Positions 45,478 through 54,374 of a DNA stretch of 64,000 bases are shown one piece after another. The notes under the pieces were generated by a model. It ran no database searches. It was not told the DNA's origin and was given only the letters and a program-made list of their open reading frames with translations. The DNA is taken from assembly GCF_001908375.1 (NCBI RefSeq), contig NZ_CP017243.1, forward strand, positions 124,001 to 188,000, written 5' to 3'. This stretch comes from Rhizobium etli 8C-3 (GTDB taxonomy: Bacteria; Pseudomonadota; Alphaproteobacteria; Rhizobiales; Rhizobiaceae). The first letter of the stretch is position 1. Each line of letters starts with the position of its first letter. The position numbers and the translations under genes were made by a program.

Positions 45478-47133
45478 ATGAGCAATGCGACCGAAGAGCT
45501 TCCGGACGACCTTGCCAGTGCGCTTGCACTGCTGGCCCAGGAACGCGCTCGACGTGTCGCAGCCGAAGCAGAAGCAGCGACCTCCAAGGCAGAAGCCGCC
45601 AGCGCAAAGGCACTCGTATCGCATTCCGAGGCGCTGATCGCGCGGCTGAAGCTGGAGATCGACAAGGTTCGCCGTGCACTCTACGGCAGCCGGTCCGAGC
45701 GCAAGGCGCGGCTCCTGGAGCAGATGGAACTGCAGCTCGAGGAGTTGGAAGCGGACGCCGGTGAAGATGAACTGGCGGCGGAGATCGCAGCCAAAGCTTC
45801 AGCCGTCAAAGCCTTCGAGCGCAAGCGTCCGTCACGCAAGCCCTTTCCCGAACACCTGCCGCGTGAGCGCGTCGTAATCGCCGCTCCCACGAATTGCGCC
45901 TGTTGTGGATCGGTTAAACTGTCGAAGCTTGGCGAAGACATTACCGAGACCTTGGAAGTCATCCCGCGTCAGTGGAAGGTCATCCAGACGGTGCGGGAGA
46001 AGTTCACCTGCCGCGAGTGTGAGAAGATCACGCAGTCACCCGCACCCTTCCATGTGACACCCCGCGGTTTTGCCGGGCCGAACCTGCTGGCGATGATCCT
46101 GTTTGAGAAGTTCGCCCAGCACCAGCCGCTCAATCGCCAGAGCGAGCGCTACGCCCGCGAGGGCGTCGACCTCAGCTTGTCGACGCTGGCCGATCAGGTT
46201 GGAGCATGTGCCGCGGCGTTGAAGCCCATTCACTCCCTGATCGAGGCGCATGTCCTTGCTGCCGAACGTCTGCACGGCGACGACACGACCGTGCCTATCC
46301 TGGCCAAGGGAAAGACCGATACGGGCCGCATCTGGACCTATGTCCGGGACGATCGGCCGTTCGGAGGGCTCTCTCCGCCGGCGGCCCTTTACTATGCCTC
46401 GCGGGACCGACGGCAGGAGCATCCGGAGCGCCACCTGAAGACCTTCAACGGCATTCTGCAGGCGGACGCCTATGGCGGCTACAATCCGCTGTTCAAGGTT
46501 GATCGCGATCCAAATCCTCTAAGGCAGGCGTTTTGTTGGGCACACTCGCGGCGTAAGTTCTTCGTGCTCGCCGACATCGCCGCAAATGCCAAGCGTGGAA
46601 AGAATGCCGCGCCGATCTCGCCTATGGCGCTCGAAGCCGTCAAACGGATCGACGGCCTGTTCGATATTGAGCGCGAGATCAACGGGCTTACGGCCGATCA
46701 ACGCCTGGAGCGTCGCCGGAGAGACTGTCTGCCACTCGTCGATGATCTGCAGGTCTGGCTTCAAACCGAGCGGGCAAAGCTCTCACGCAGTTCTCCGGTG
46801 GCGGAGGCGATCGACTACATGCTCAAGCGCTGGGATGGCTTCACATCATTTCTGCAGGACGGCCGGATTTGCCTGACGAATAATGCGGCAGAGCGAGCGC
46901 TCAGAGGCTTTGCGCTCGGCAGAAAATCCTGGCTCTTCGCCGGATCAGACCGCGGTGCAGATCGTGCGGCCTTCATGGCCACATTGATTATGACGGCAAA
47001 ACTCAACGACATCGATCCGCAGGTGTGGCTGGCCGACGTTCTTGCCAGCATCGCTGATACGTCGATTACCAGGCTGGAGCAGTTGCTTCCGTGGAATTGG
47101 ACGCCGCCGACCGTCAACGCTCAAGCGGCCTGA
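45478..47133 (+). CDS. tnpC: IS66 family transposase TnpC
   Basis: 551 residues. An N-terminal coiled-coil rich in Ala and Glu (residues 10-90) is followed by a zinc-finger region (CACCGS and CRECEK), then the DDE domain with LHGDDTTVPIL near residue 266, QADAYGGYNPL near 329, CWAHSRRKFF, and the end motif GRICLTNNAAERALRG carrying the likely catalytic Glu. No frameshift is seen, so the element may still be mobile. Confidence 0.94.
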   Translation: MSNATEELPDDLASALALLAQERARRVAAEAEAATSKAEAASAKALVSHSEALIARLKLEIDKVRRALYGSRSERKARLLEQMELQLEELEADAGEDELAAEIAAKASAVKAFERKRPSRKPFPEHLPRERVVIAAPTNCACCGSVKLSKLGEDITETLEVIPRQWKVIQTVREKFTCRECEKITQSPAPFHVTPRGFAGPNLLAMILFEKFAQHQPLNRQSERYAREGVDLSLSTLADQVGACAAALKPIHSLIEAHVLAAERLHGDDTTVPILAKGKTDTGRIWTYVRDDRPFGGLSPPAALYYASRDRRQEHPERHLKTFNGILQADAYGGYNPLFKVDRDPNPLRQAFCWAHSRRKFFVLADIAANAKRGKNAAPISPMALEAVKRIDGLFDIEREINGLTADQRLERRRRDCLPLVDDLQVWLQTERAKLSRSSPVAEAIDYMLKRWDGFTSFLQDGRICLTNNAAERALRGFALGRKSWLFAGSDRGADRAAFMATLIMTAKLNDIDPQVWLADVLASIADTSITRLEQLLPWNWTPPTVNAQAA

Positions 47134-47158
47134 CCTGCGGCCTTCACCGGAGGCTTAC

Positions 47159-47166
47159 TTTGCTGA
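47159..47166 (+). repeat. Right 8-bp target site duplication of the IS66 element
   Basis: TTTGCTGA, identical to 44595-44602. Confidence 0.9.
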
Positions 47167-47206
47167 AGGCGGTCGGCCGATTGGAATGCTCCATCAGACC
47201 TCAACT

Positions 47207-47465
47207 TACCGGCAGCAAGGACTGCAGGTTCGATAGCTTCTTTTCGTGGATGAGGATATACGGATCCTCGAACTCTACCCGCATCTTGTCCTGGTTGGCG
47301 ACGAAGTAGGGGCTGAGGTACGGGTCGAATGCATGCGCGCGAAGACTACGAGTTTGGTCTCGGCGGTCTTGGCTTCCTCGACGAAATGGCACTCTCGTTG
47401 CTAACCTTCTCCATTGCGTCGACGAGGAACGGCCGCGCAAGGTCGATGCCACGCTTCGGGTCCAT
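47207..47465 (-). pseudogene. groEL: groEL (60-kDa chaperonin) fragment
   Basis: Read on the minus strand, consecutive pieces match the middle of GroEL in order: [10 protein letters not shown], then after an internal loss [14 protein letters not shown], then in another frame VEEAKTAET, and in a third frame [20 protein letters not shown] with [18 protein letters not shown]. The homology stops abruptly at 47207, about 40 bases before the IS66 duplication. With a deletion of roughly 40 codons, two frameshifts and no ends it is a relic. Rhizobia often carry several groEL copies, including plasmid ones, so this may mark an old recombination point. Confidence 0.8.
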
Positions 47466-47600
47466 CGATTCATCCCGGACGCTCCCGCCTTGCGTAATAG
47501 ACTGGATTTTTCATTTCTGCCTGGGTTTCAAACCTGTCTCGCCGTGGTGTTGCTGCATCCCGTCCTGCCCCGGCTTTTGGTCCTGCCAGGCTCGCGCTGC

Positions 47601-47635
47601 CCGCAACGGCTTTGCCGTCCTTCACTTCGTTGCGG
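47601..47635 (+). repeat. Inverted repeat upstream of the ArdC-like gene
   Basis: CCGCAACG (47601-47608) pairs with CGTTGCGG (47628-47635); an alternative inner hairpin ACGGC-TTT-GCCGT (47606-47618) overlaps it. Two mutually exclusive stems ahead of a gene could be regulatory, or this may be decayed sequence. Confidence 0.4.
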
Positions 47636-47723
47636 CCCTGCGGGTGCTGGCCGCACTTGCAGCCTGGCTTTTGGACCGCCGTAGCAGGTCGCGATGGCCG
47701 CGACCTCGAACGGAGGTTCAGAG

Positions 47724-48644
47724 ATGAACAGGCAGCAATCCAATCAACGATCCGATATCTACAGCCGCATCACCACCAAGATCATCGCCGATCTCAAACA
47801 GGGCGTCCGTCCATGGACCAAGCCATGGACGACGGGAGGCTGGACAGCCGAGGTCAGCCGGCCACTGCGCCACAATGGCCAACCCTACACCGGCATCAAT
47901 GCTCTGCTCCTCTGGTCTGAAGCCATCGCCCGCGGCTTTGCATCACCAAGGTGGATGACGTTTCGCCAGGCAATCGAGCTCGGCGGCGCCGTCCGCAGGG
48001 GCGAAACCGGCACGACCGTCGTCTTCGCCAGCTCTTTCATCCGCGCCGAGACGACGGAGACAGGCGCCGAAATCGAACGCGACATCCCCTTCCTCAAAAC
48101 CTACACCGTGTTCAACACCGACCAGATCACCGGCCTTGATGGCCTTGCCCATTCCATCGCGCCTGACCAGGATTGGATGAGCCGCATCGGTGCTGCCGGC
48201 CGCTTCTTTGCCAATACCGGCGCCCTGATCCGCCATGGAGGATCGGCGGCCTATTATGCTGCTGCCCGTGACTACATCCAGATGCCGTGCTTCGACGCCT
48301 TCCGGGACGATGCATCCTATGTCGCCGTTCTCAGTCACGAGATGACGCACTGGACCGCTGCACCGCGAAGGCTCGATCGGGATCTCAGCCGCTATGCGAA
48401 AGACAGGAGCGAACGCGCCCGCGAAGAGCTCATTGCCGAACTCGGCAGCTGCTTTCTCTGCGCCGATCTTGGTATCGTCCCCGAGCTCGAACCACGCCCC
48501 GACCATGCAAGCTATCTCGATGACTGGCTCAAGGTTCTCGGCAGCGACAAGCGTGCCATCTTTTCAGCGGCAGCTCATGCCCAGCGCGCGGTCGACTATC
48601 TGCATGACTTGCAGCCGGACCTCAACGAGGAGGAGGCGGCGTGA
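47724..48644 (+). CDS. ArdC-like antirestriction protein (ssDNA-binding domain plus zinc metallopeptidase)
   Basis: 306 residues from the ATG at 47724 with GGAGG upstream. The N-terminal ArdC_N (DUF1738) domain reads DIYSRITTKIIADLKQGVRP, PYTGINALLLWSEAIARGF and RGETGTTVVFA. The C-terminal peptidase domain has the zinc motif SHEMTHW (HExxH) near residue 214 and ELIAELGSCFLCADLGI. Such proteins bind single-stranded DNA entering during conjugation and help it survive in the recipient. Location next to a conjugation-type secretion system fits that role. Confidence 0.93.
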   Translation: MNRQQSNQRSDIYSRITTKIIADLKQGVRPWTKPWTTGGWTAEVSRPLRHNGQPYTGINALLLWSEAIARGFASPRWMTFRQAIELGGAVRRGETGTTVVFASSFIRAETTETGAEIERDIPFLKTYTVFNTDQITGLDGLAHSIAPDQDWMSRIGAAGRFFANTGALIRHGGSAAYYAAARDYIQMPCFDAFRDDASYVAVLSHEMTHWTAAPRRLDRDLSRYAKDRSERAREELIAELGSCFLCADLGIVPELEPRPDHASYLDDWLKVLGSDKRAIFSAAAHAQRAVDYLHDLQPDLNEEEAA

Positions 48645-48754
48645 GCCGTCTCCTTCTTAGCCACCCGGACGCCGCCCACTGCCGCGACCCGACGGCCGCA
48701 AGCTCCTATCCCGCGAACCGGCGTCTAAAATCGTCAGGCATTGACCTCGCGCAG

Positions 48755-49033
48755 CTAGTGGGGCGTGTTCACCGGCATATTGAAGTGACGCGCGAAGTAT
48801 TCCGACGGCGTCGTCATGCGGCCCGTGGTGAGAACCAGCGCATCCCCTCGACCGTCGATGCTGAAAATCACGCGACTGTGCAGGCTTGCAACCTCCTCCG
48901 GCAGATCCTCCCTTAGCATCGCGATGGCGGAAGCCATCGTCCGCCGAGGGCGAACGAGAACGATGTCCCGCGCGAACGAGTCGTCGTGCGTAGCATCGAG
49001 AGAAGCGTTGATGACAGCGGGTCGTCGGATGAT
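48755..49033 (-). pseudogene. Unidentified open frame, probably a gene remnant
   Basis: On the minus strand a frame without stops runs from about 49033 to 48755 and looks protein-like (ASLDATHDDSFARDIVLVRP, RVIFSIDGRGDALVLTTGRM). The first ATG is only at 48937, without a clear ribosome-binding site. I do not recognise the family. Its position in a zone of remnants suggests the tail of a lost gene. Confidence 0.3.
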
Positions 49034-49080
49034 CTATTTGGAACTAGCAAAAAATATTGCTTTGATAAATTTGCGCTGAC

Positions 49081-49270
49081 AGCTTTGGCCGCGGCCTCAA
49101 CACGAGCGGGTGCCTGCAGCCGCTGGCGCGCATTGGAAAGATGGAGGCGGACGGTTTGAATGGATAAGTTTCAGTCTCCTATGGATAGCACCGTCACTAT
49201 CGCCGTCGGATAAAAGCTGCAAACAACGTCTTTCCTGTTTCGTCAGATCCTGCCTGGGATTAGCGATCTC
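49081..49270 (-). pseudogene. LuxR-type helix-turn-helix remnant
   Basis: On the minus strand LTKQERRCLQLLSDGDSDGA reads as the start of a GerE/LuxR DNA-binding domain. After a frameshift near 49165 it continues SIQTVRLHLSNARQRLQAPA and RVEAAAKAVS, exactly the missing recognition helix. The N-terminal sensor domain is absent. This may be the relic of a quorum-sensing or other regulator. Confidence 0.6.
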
Positions 49271-49597
49271 TCCGTCCAAACGCGTTGGACCCGTTCATGA
49301 AATCTGTTTTCGCTTGGCGCGTAATGCCGGATAGACACTGGAGAGCCAACCATCGGCGCCCTCACCGGTAGGTCATGTTCCAGCCGAGTTCGCCGGTGCG
49401 CAACGCGCTCCATATGCTGAGCGGCGACGGAGATAGGGAACGCACGGGCGGGGGCAGTCGGTCCCGCCTCCCTTGACGGCCGCTATGCTGAGGCTCCTGC
49501 GGCTGCCCTTGTTCCGCCCTTAGCGTGGCGAGAATTCCCGAAATCCGCCTCACGGCGCCGCTATGCTGATTTCTCCGATACTCTTCATTGTTTGATT

Positions 49598-49621
49598 GCA
49601 ACCCGCCTGCGGACGGGTTGC
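49598..49621 (-). terminator. Hairpin downstream of the winged-helix regulator
   Basis: GCAACCCG (49598-49605), loop of eight, CGGGTTGC (49614-49621). It lies about 85 bases beyond the regulator's stop on the minus strand. No T run, so termination is only possible. The rest of 49271-49705 shows no gene. Confidence 0.4.
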
Positions 49622-49705
49622 CTGATCGTCCCTGATGACTACCGGCAGCCATGCGATCGGGCTGGCGGATGATTCGCATCTCACTCCATTAAAGCCGAAG
49701 ATCAG

Positions 49706-50077
49706 TCAGTTTAACCCCGCCTCCTGGCTGGCGCGGAAAGAGCTCAGCTTGCTCAGGAGGTCCTGAGAGATCTCGAATTGCCGCGCCGTCCCCCGGCCCA
49801 TGGCGTTCTTCCCCATCGTCTCCACCAGCATTCCCCGCTTTACCAAAAGGTCGACCGTCTCCTTCACACCGCTGCGTGTTAGCTCGGTAATCTCAATTAT
49901 ATTAGAGAGGGTTAGCTTCTGATGGGCCTGAGTCATCGTATAGAGGATCGTCATCATGCCGATCTGCTTCAGCCTCGCCTGCGGGGTCTCGTCCTCCAGC
50001 GGATGGTCGAGGATCTCATGGAGAATGAGTCCCGAGAAGGCAAGGTTGTGCCATTGCGTTTTAATCGCGCTTGTCAT
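49706..50077 (-). CDS. Winged-helix (MarR-like) transcriptional regulator divergent from the virB operon
   Basis: 123 residues. The middle contains a winged helix-turn-helix: QIGMMTILYTMTQAHQKLTL, SNIIEITELTRSGVKETVDL and LVKRGMLVETMGKN. It is transcribed away from the secretion operon across a gap of about 100 bases holding a dyad. Repressors of virB-type conjugation in this position are known in rhizobia (RctA); whether this is an orthologue cannot be decided here. Confidence 0.8.
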   Translation of the reverse strand: MTSAIKTQWHNLAFSGLILHEILDHPLEDETPQARLKQIGMMTILYTMTQAHQKLTLSNIIEITELTRSGVKETVDLLVKRGMLVETMGKNAMGRGTARQFEISQDLLSKLSSFRASQEAGLN

Positions 50078-50090
50078 GTCATTTAACTAT

Positions 50091-50111
50091 GTTATATACG
50101 ACAGTATAAAC
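50091..50111 (+). promoter_or_regulatory. Candidate operator between the regulator and the virB operon
   Basis: GTTATA (50091-50096) and TATAAAC (50105-50111) form an imperfect AT-rich inverted repeat in the divergent intergenic region; a plausible site for the neighbouring regulator. Confidence 0.4.
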
Positions 50112-50175
50112 GCGGGCAGGCAGATTGAGTCTCCCGAAACGCAATAGGGCGCCATCGTCTCGAAGGATCCTGTTC

Positions 50176-50712
50176 ATGAAAAGCCTTCTCCTGAATTCAC
50201 TGCTTACGGTCTGCTTCGTTGCGCCACCCTATCTTATTTTCGGCAGTAAAGCGCGGGCCGAGGATTGGGGATGCCAGGTTATTCTATGCCTTTCCAATCC
50301 CGGCGGGCCGACGCAATATGCAGAATGCCGGCCGCCGATCCAGAAGCTGTGGCGGGAGCTTGCCGAGGGGCACTCATTCCCGACCTGTAGCGGCGTCGGT
50401 TTTCAGAGTTCGCGGCCTGGCTATGAACCCTATTATTGCGATGCGGGGTACAAGCTCACGACTGATAGCGGTCGCGGCGGTCGGCAAGCAACCTGCGTAT
50501 CGACATCGCCGCAGCCGGTGAGCAACAGCCTCTGCTGGGATGGGAACGACTATACTTCCCGCGACAATTCGGTCCTGTCGCCACATTGGCAGCGCGTGGA
50601 CGGGCACCGCCAGTGCATCGGCTATCCGACAACGCGCCCGAATGTGCGATCGCAGCCGCACTATGTCGATGTCACCATCGACGGCGCCGGTAAACAGCGC
50701 GTTTGGTATTGA
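50176..50712 (+). CDS. TrbM/KikA/MpfK family conjugal transfer protein
   Basis: 178 residues from the ATG at 50176, which gives a clean signal peptide (MKSLLLNSLLTVCFV to KARAEDWGC). The domain reads WGCQVILCLSNPGGPTQYAE, then PPIQKLWRELAEGHSFPTC, the arrangement of the TrbM/KikA family, with many cysteines indicating periplasmic disulphides. The exact role of these proteins in mating-pair formation is not clear. It is the first gene of the virB operon, 3 bases ahead of virB1. Confidence 0.82.
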   Translation: MKSLLLNSLLTVCFVAPPYLIFGSKARAEDWGCQVILCLSNPGGPTQYAECRPPIQKLWRELAEGHSFPTCSGVGFQSSRPGYEPYYCDAGYKLTTDSGRGGRQATCVSTSPQPVSNSLCWDGNDYTSRDNSVLSPHWQRVDGHRQCIGYPTTRPNVRSQPHYVDVTIDGAGKQRVWY

Positions 50713-50715
50713 CCG

Positions 50716-51357
50716 ATGGGTGCTGCATTCGTCGAAATCGCGCAAACCTGCGCGCCGATGGTTCAGGTGGAGACGCTGGCCGGCATTGTCAGCCTTGAGA
50801 GCCGGTTTCAGCCCTTCGCCATCCGCATCAACAGCGGCCCACCACTCGCTGCTCAACCCGCATCGAAGGCGGAGGCGATCGAGGTCACGACGTCTCTGAT
50901 TGCCGATCACCAGGATATTCAGATCGGGCTCGGCGGTATCGCGATAGAGGCGCTTCAAAAATTGAAGCTATCCGTCGCCGACGCCTTCGATCCCTGCATG
51001 AACCTCAAGGCCACGGCTACGCTTCTCGACGGATACTACCGCGCCGCATTACGCGCGGGGGATCCGGCTCAGGCCGAAAGGGTGATGCTCCAGTCCTATT
51101 ATGGCCGCGATGATCGATCCCTCGGCGCCATGGTCAAATATGACGAGCAGGTACGCCAGGAAGTAAAGCAGTTATCGCCGACGCTTGCCTCGCTCACCAT
51201 CGGCGAACGAGGTGACCAGGCCGGGTCTGGCGTGCCGACGCAAGATGAGGCGCCGCCGGCGCTTGCGAAACAATCCTCCCAAACCGCTGAGGCCGCATCC
51301 TGGGATGTTTTCAGCTCAGGGCGGCGATCCACGGTTCTCGTTTTCCAGAATGATTGA
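50716..51357 (+). CDS. virB1: VirB1-like lytic transglycosylase
   Basis: 213 residues with an SLT fold: APMVQVETLAGIVSLESRFQ with the catalytic Glu, PFAIRINSG and a later ATATLLDGYYRAALRAGD. It opens peptidoglycan for assembly of the secretion channel. A cleavable signal peptide is not evident at the annotated start, unusual for VirB1, so export may use another route. The C-terminal third is polar and low in similarity to anything I recognise. Confidence 0.88.
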   Translation: MGAAFVEIAQTCAPMVQVETLAGIVSLESRFQPFAIRINSGPPLAAQPASKAEAIEVTTSLIADHQDIQIGLGGIAIEALQKLKLSVADAFDPCMNLKATATLLDGYYRAALRAGDPAQAERVMLQSYYGRDDRSLGAMVKYDEQVRQEVKQLSPTLASLTIGERGDQAGSGVPTQDEAPPALAKQSSQTAEAASWDVFSSGRRSTVLVFQND

Positions 51358-51371
51358 TCGGAGCAAAGTGA

Positions 51372-51671
51372 ATGATCTCCAAAGCCAGCCTTCGCCCCTT
51401 TGCCGCATCCACGCTGATGGCGGCCGCCATTGTCATCTGCCTGGTCGAGCCGGCCTTCGCCCAGGCCGCCGGCATCGAAACCGTGCTGCAGAACATCGTC
51501 GACATGCTGACCGGCAATATCGCCCGTCTGCTGGCGGTCATCGCCGTCATCATCATCTGCATTGCCTGGATGTTTGGCTACATGGATTTGAGGCGGGCCG
51601 GCTTCTGGATTATCGGGATCGGCGGCATTTTTGGCGCCACCGAGCTGGTCAACACCATCGTCGGAGGCTGA
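51372..51671 (+). CDS. virB2: VirB2 pilin subunit
   Basis: 99 residues with a long signal sequence ending in EPAFAQAAG and two hydrophobic helices (IARLLAVIAVIIICIAWMFG and AGFWIIGIGGIFGATELVN), the TrbC/VirB2 pattern. Forms the conjugative pilus. Confidence 0.93.
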   Translation: MISKASLRPFAASTLMAAAIVICLVEPAFAQAAGIETVLQNIVDMLTGNIARLLAVIAVIIICIAWMFGYMDLRRAGFWIIGIGGIFGATELVNTIVGG

Positions 51672-51676
51672 CGGGC

Positions 51677-52015
51677 ATGGCAAACGCTCCCAGCCTCGAA
51701 GAAGACATCCTGTTCCTCGCCTGCACCCGCCCGGCGACGATCGCAGGCGTGACGATGGAGGCGATGGGCGTCAACATCATGCTGACGACCATTCTCTACA
51801 TCACAGCGGGGTCGATCGCCTATGCGCTGATCGGCGTCGTCTTCCACGTCGTGTTCCGGGCGCTCGTCAAGCACGACCACAACATGTTTCGGATCCTGAT
51901 TGCGTGGATCGAAACCCGTGGCCGCTCCCGCAATGCCGCCTATTGGGGCGGCGCCACGCTCTCGCCTCTGACGCTCACCCGACGTTATGACGAAAGGGAT
52001 CTCAGCTTTGTCTAA
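51677..52015 (+). CDS. virB3: VirB3 inner-membrane T4SS protein
   Basis: 112 residues: LFLACTRPATIAGVTMEAMG, a hydrophobic segment (MLTTILYITAGSIAYALIGV) and a C-terminal RGRSRNAAYWGGATLSPL, typical for VirB3. Starts 5 bases after virB2 and overlaps virB4. Confidence 0.92.
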   Translation: MANAPSLEEDILFLACTRPATIAGVTMEAMGVNIMLTTILYITAGSIAYALIGVVFHVVFRALVKHDHNMFRILIAWIETRGRSRNAAYWGGATLSPLTLTRRYDERDLSFV

Positions 52016-54374
52016 CATTGCGACGCTCCGGTCGCGCGAGCTCGGGCCGGAAACCTTCATCCCCTATGTCAGGCATGTCGACGAGACGACCATTGCGCTC
52101 GAATCCCGAGCGTTGATGACGATGATCGCTCTCGACGGCGTTTCCTTCGAAACTTCGGACGTCAGGGACCTCAACGACCTGCACCGCAGCCTGAACACGC
52201 TCTATCGCAATATCGCTGACGAGCGGCTGGCGCTCTGGACGCATCTGGTGCGCCGCCGCGACAATGCTTATCCCGAGGGACGCTTCGCCAATCCCTTCTC
52301 CGACGGTCTGAACGCGCGATACCGCGAGCGCATGGTGAGGGAAGATCTGTTTCGCAACGATCTTTACCTCACCCTTGTCTGGCATCCCGGCCGGGATCCT
52401 GCCGAAAAGGCGGCCAAGCTTCTCTCCCGGCTGCGCAAGGCCCGCCGATCCGATACCGAGCTCGACGGGCAGGCCCTGAAGCATCTGCGTGACCGCGTGG
52501 CGGATGTCGTCGCCGGCCTGAAGCGCTTCGAGCCGCGGCTGCTCACCCTCCACGAACAGGACGGGATCCTGTTCTCCGAGCCGAGCGAAGTGCTCCACCA
52601 GATCGTCGGCGGCCGGCGGGAGCCGATCCCATTGACGGAGGGACGAATTTCCTCGGCAATCTATTCCGACCGGGTCATTTTCGGGCGCGAGACCGTCGAG
52701 ATCCGTCACGAGGCCGACAGCCGCTATGCCGGCATGTTCGGCTTCAAGGAATATCCGGCGACGACGCGCAGCGGCATGCTCGACGCTATCTTGACCGCAC
52801 CTTTCGAGCTTATCCTGACGCAGTCCTTCGCTTTCACCTCAAAGGCCGATGCCCGCACGATCATGGGCCGCAAGCAGAACCAGATGGTCAGCGCCGGCGA
52901 CAAGGCGGCCTCACAGATCGAGGAACTCGGCGAGGCGATGGACGATCTCGAATCCAATCGCTTCGTTCTCGGGGAACATCATCTTGCGCTTGCCGTCTTC
53001 GCGCCCTCGGTCAAGGAACTGACTGATCACATGGCGAAAGCGCGGGCCTATCTCACCAGCGGCGGCGCGGTCGTCGCCCGCGAGGATCTTGGGCTCGAGG
53101 CTGCCTGGTGGGCGCAAGTGCCGGGCAATTTCCGCTACCGGGCGCGCTCGGGAGCGATCACGTCGCGCAACTTCGCAGCCCTTGCTCCCTATCATTCCTA
53201 TCCGGCGGGCAAGAAGGACGGCAACGAGTGGGGACCGGCGGTCGCCATGCTCAAGACCGCGTCCGGCTCGCCCTTCTATTTCAACTTTCATCACGGCGAT
53301 CTCGGCAACAGTTTCGTCTGCGGTCCGTCGGGTGCCGGCAAGACGGTGCTCTTGAATTTCATGCTGTCCCAGCTCGAAAAGCATGACCCGCATATGGTCT
53401 TCTTCGACAAGGACCGTGGCGCCGATCTCTTCGTGCGGGCGGCCGGCGGCACCTATCTGCCGCTGAAGAATGGTGTCGCCACCGGCTGCGCGCCGGTGAA
53501 AGCACTGGAATTCACTGCGGAAAACAAAGTATTCCTCACCGGTTGGATCGCCAAGCTGGTCCGATCCGGATCTGGCGAATTGTCGATCACCGAGTTGCGC
53601 GACATCACCTCGGCGGTCGACGGGGTGGCGGACCTGCCGGTGGAGCGTCGCTCCATCGGCGCCCTGCGCACCTTCCTCAACAACACCGATCCCGAGGGCA
53701 TTGCCGCACGTCTCCGACGATGGGAAAAGGGCGGCCCGCTCGGCTGGGTATTCGACAACGAGGCTGACGATATCGGCATCGGCGCCAGGTTCATCGGCTA
53801 CGACATGACCGATTTCCTCGACAATGAGGAGATCCGCACGCCGTTGATGGCCTACCTGTTCTATCGGATCGAGCAGCTGATCGACGGGCGTCGCATCATC
53901 ATTGTCATCGACGAGTTCTGGAAGGCGCTGCAGGACGAAGGCTTTCGTGATCTCGCCCAGAACAAACTCAAGACGATCCGCAAGCAGAACGGTCTCATGC
54001 TGTTTGCGACCCAGAGCCCGCGCGATGCCATCGTCTCGCCGATCGCCCACACGATCATCGAGCAGTGCCCGACACAGATCTTTCTTCCGAACCCGCGCGG
54101 CGACCGCGCCGACTATGTCGACGGCTTCAAGCTGACGGAGCGCGAATTCGAGCTCGTCTCGCGCGAACTCTCCGTCGAGAGCCGCCGGTTCATCGTCAAG
54201 CAGGGGCACAACAGCGTTGTCGCCGAGCTGAACCTCAACGGCTTCGACGACGAACTTGCCATCCTCTCCGGCCGGACCGCCAATGTCGAGCTTGCCGATG
54301 CTATCCGTTTGGAGATCGGCGAGGGACGGGAGGACTGGCTTGCCGTGTTTCATCAGAGGAGGAAGACAGCATGA
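51987..54374 (+). CDS. virB4: VirB4 T4SS ATPase
   Basis: 795 residues from the ATG at 51987; a TTG at 52008 with AGGGA upstream would shorten it by seven. The N-terminal CagE/TrbE domain is followed by Walker A CGPSGAGKTVL near residue 445 and Walker B IIIVIDEFWKALQD near 638, with LFATQSPRDAI beyond. Energises pilus assembly and substrate transfer at the inner membrane. Its stop overlaps the virB5 start. Confidence 0.95.
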   Translation: MTKGISALSNIATLRSRELGPETFIPYVRHVDETTIALESRALMTMIALDGVSFETSDVRDLNDLHRSLNTLYRNIADERLALWTHLVRRRDNAYPEGRFANPFSDGLNARYRERMVREDLFRNDLYLTLVWHPGRDPAEKAAKLLSRLRKARRSDTELDGQALKHLRDRVADVVAGLKRFEPRLLTLHEQDGILFSEPSEVLHQIVGGRREPIPLTEGRISSAIYSDRVIFGRETVEIRHEADSRYAGMFGFKEYPATTRSGMLDAILTAPFELILTQSFAFTSKADARTIMGRKQNQMVSAGDKAASQIEELGEAMDDLESNRFVLGEHHLALAVFAPSVKELTDHMAKARAYLTSGGAVVAREDLGLEAAWWAQVPGNFRYRARSGAITSRNFAALAPYHSYPAGKKDGNEWGPAVAMLKTASGSPFYFNFHHGDLGNSFVCGPSGAGKTVLLNFMLSQLEKHDPHMVFFDKDRGADLFVRAAGGTYLPLKNGVATGCAPVKALEFTAENKVFLTGWIAKLVRSGSGELSITELRDITSAVDGVADLPVERRSIGALRTFLNNTDPEGIAARLRRWEKGGPLGWVFDNEADDIGIGARFIGYDMTDFLDNEEIRTPLMAYLFYRIEQLIDGRRIIIVIDEFWKALQDEGFRDLAQNKLKTIRKQNGLMLFATQSPRDAIVSPIAHTIIEQCPTQIFLPNPRGDRADYVDGFKLTEREFELVSRELSVESRRFIVKQGHNSVVAELNLNGFDDELAILSGRTANVELADAIRLEIGEGREDWLAVFHQRRKTA

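Larger units (their letters stand above)
44603..47158 (+). mobile_element. Intact IS66-family insertion sequence (2556 bp)
   Basis: The ends are imperfect inverted repeats starting GTAAGCC: left 44603-44625 and right 47136-47158, sharing CGGTGAAGGCCG with three or so mismatches. A perfect 8-bp direct repeat TTTGCTGA flanks it, the length IS66 elements create. It carries the three typical genes tnpA, tnpB and tnpC, all open. The intact duplication shows a simple, fairly recent insertion. Confidence 0.95.

Noticed and set aside
48645..49705. oriT for the VirB system in the gap between the ArdC-like gene and the regulator
   Set aside because: I looked for the known nic-site families of rhizobial and IncP plasmids and saw no convincing match; the hairpin at 49598-49621 alone is not enough.
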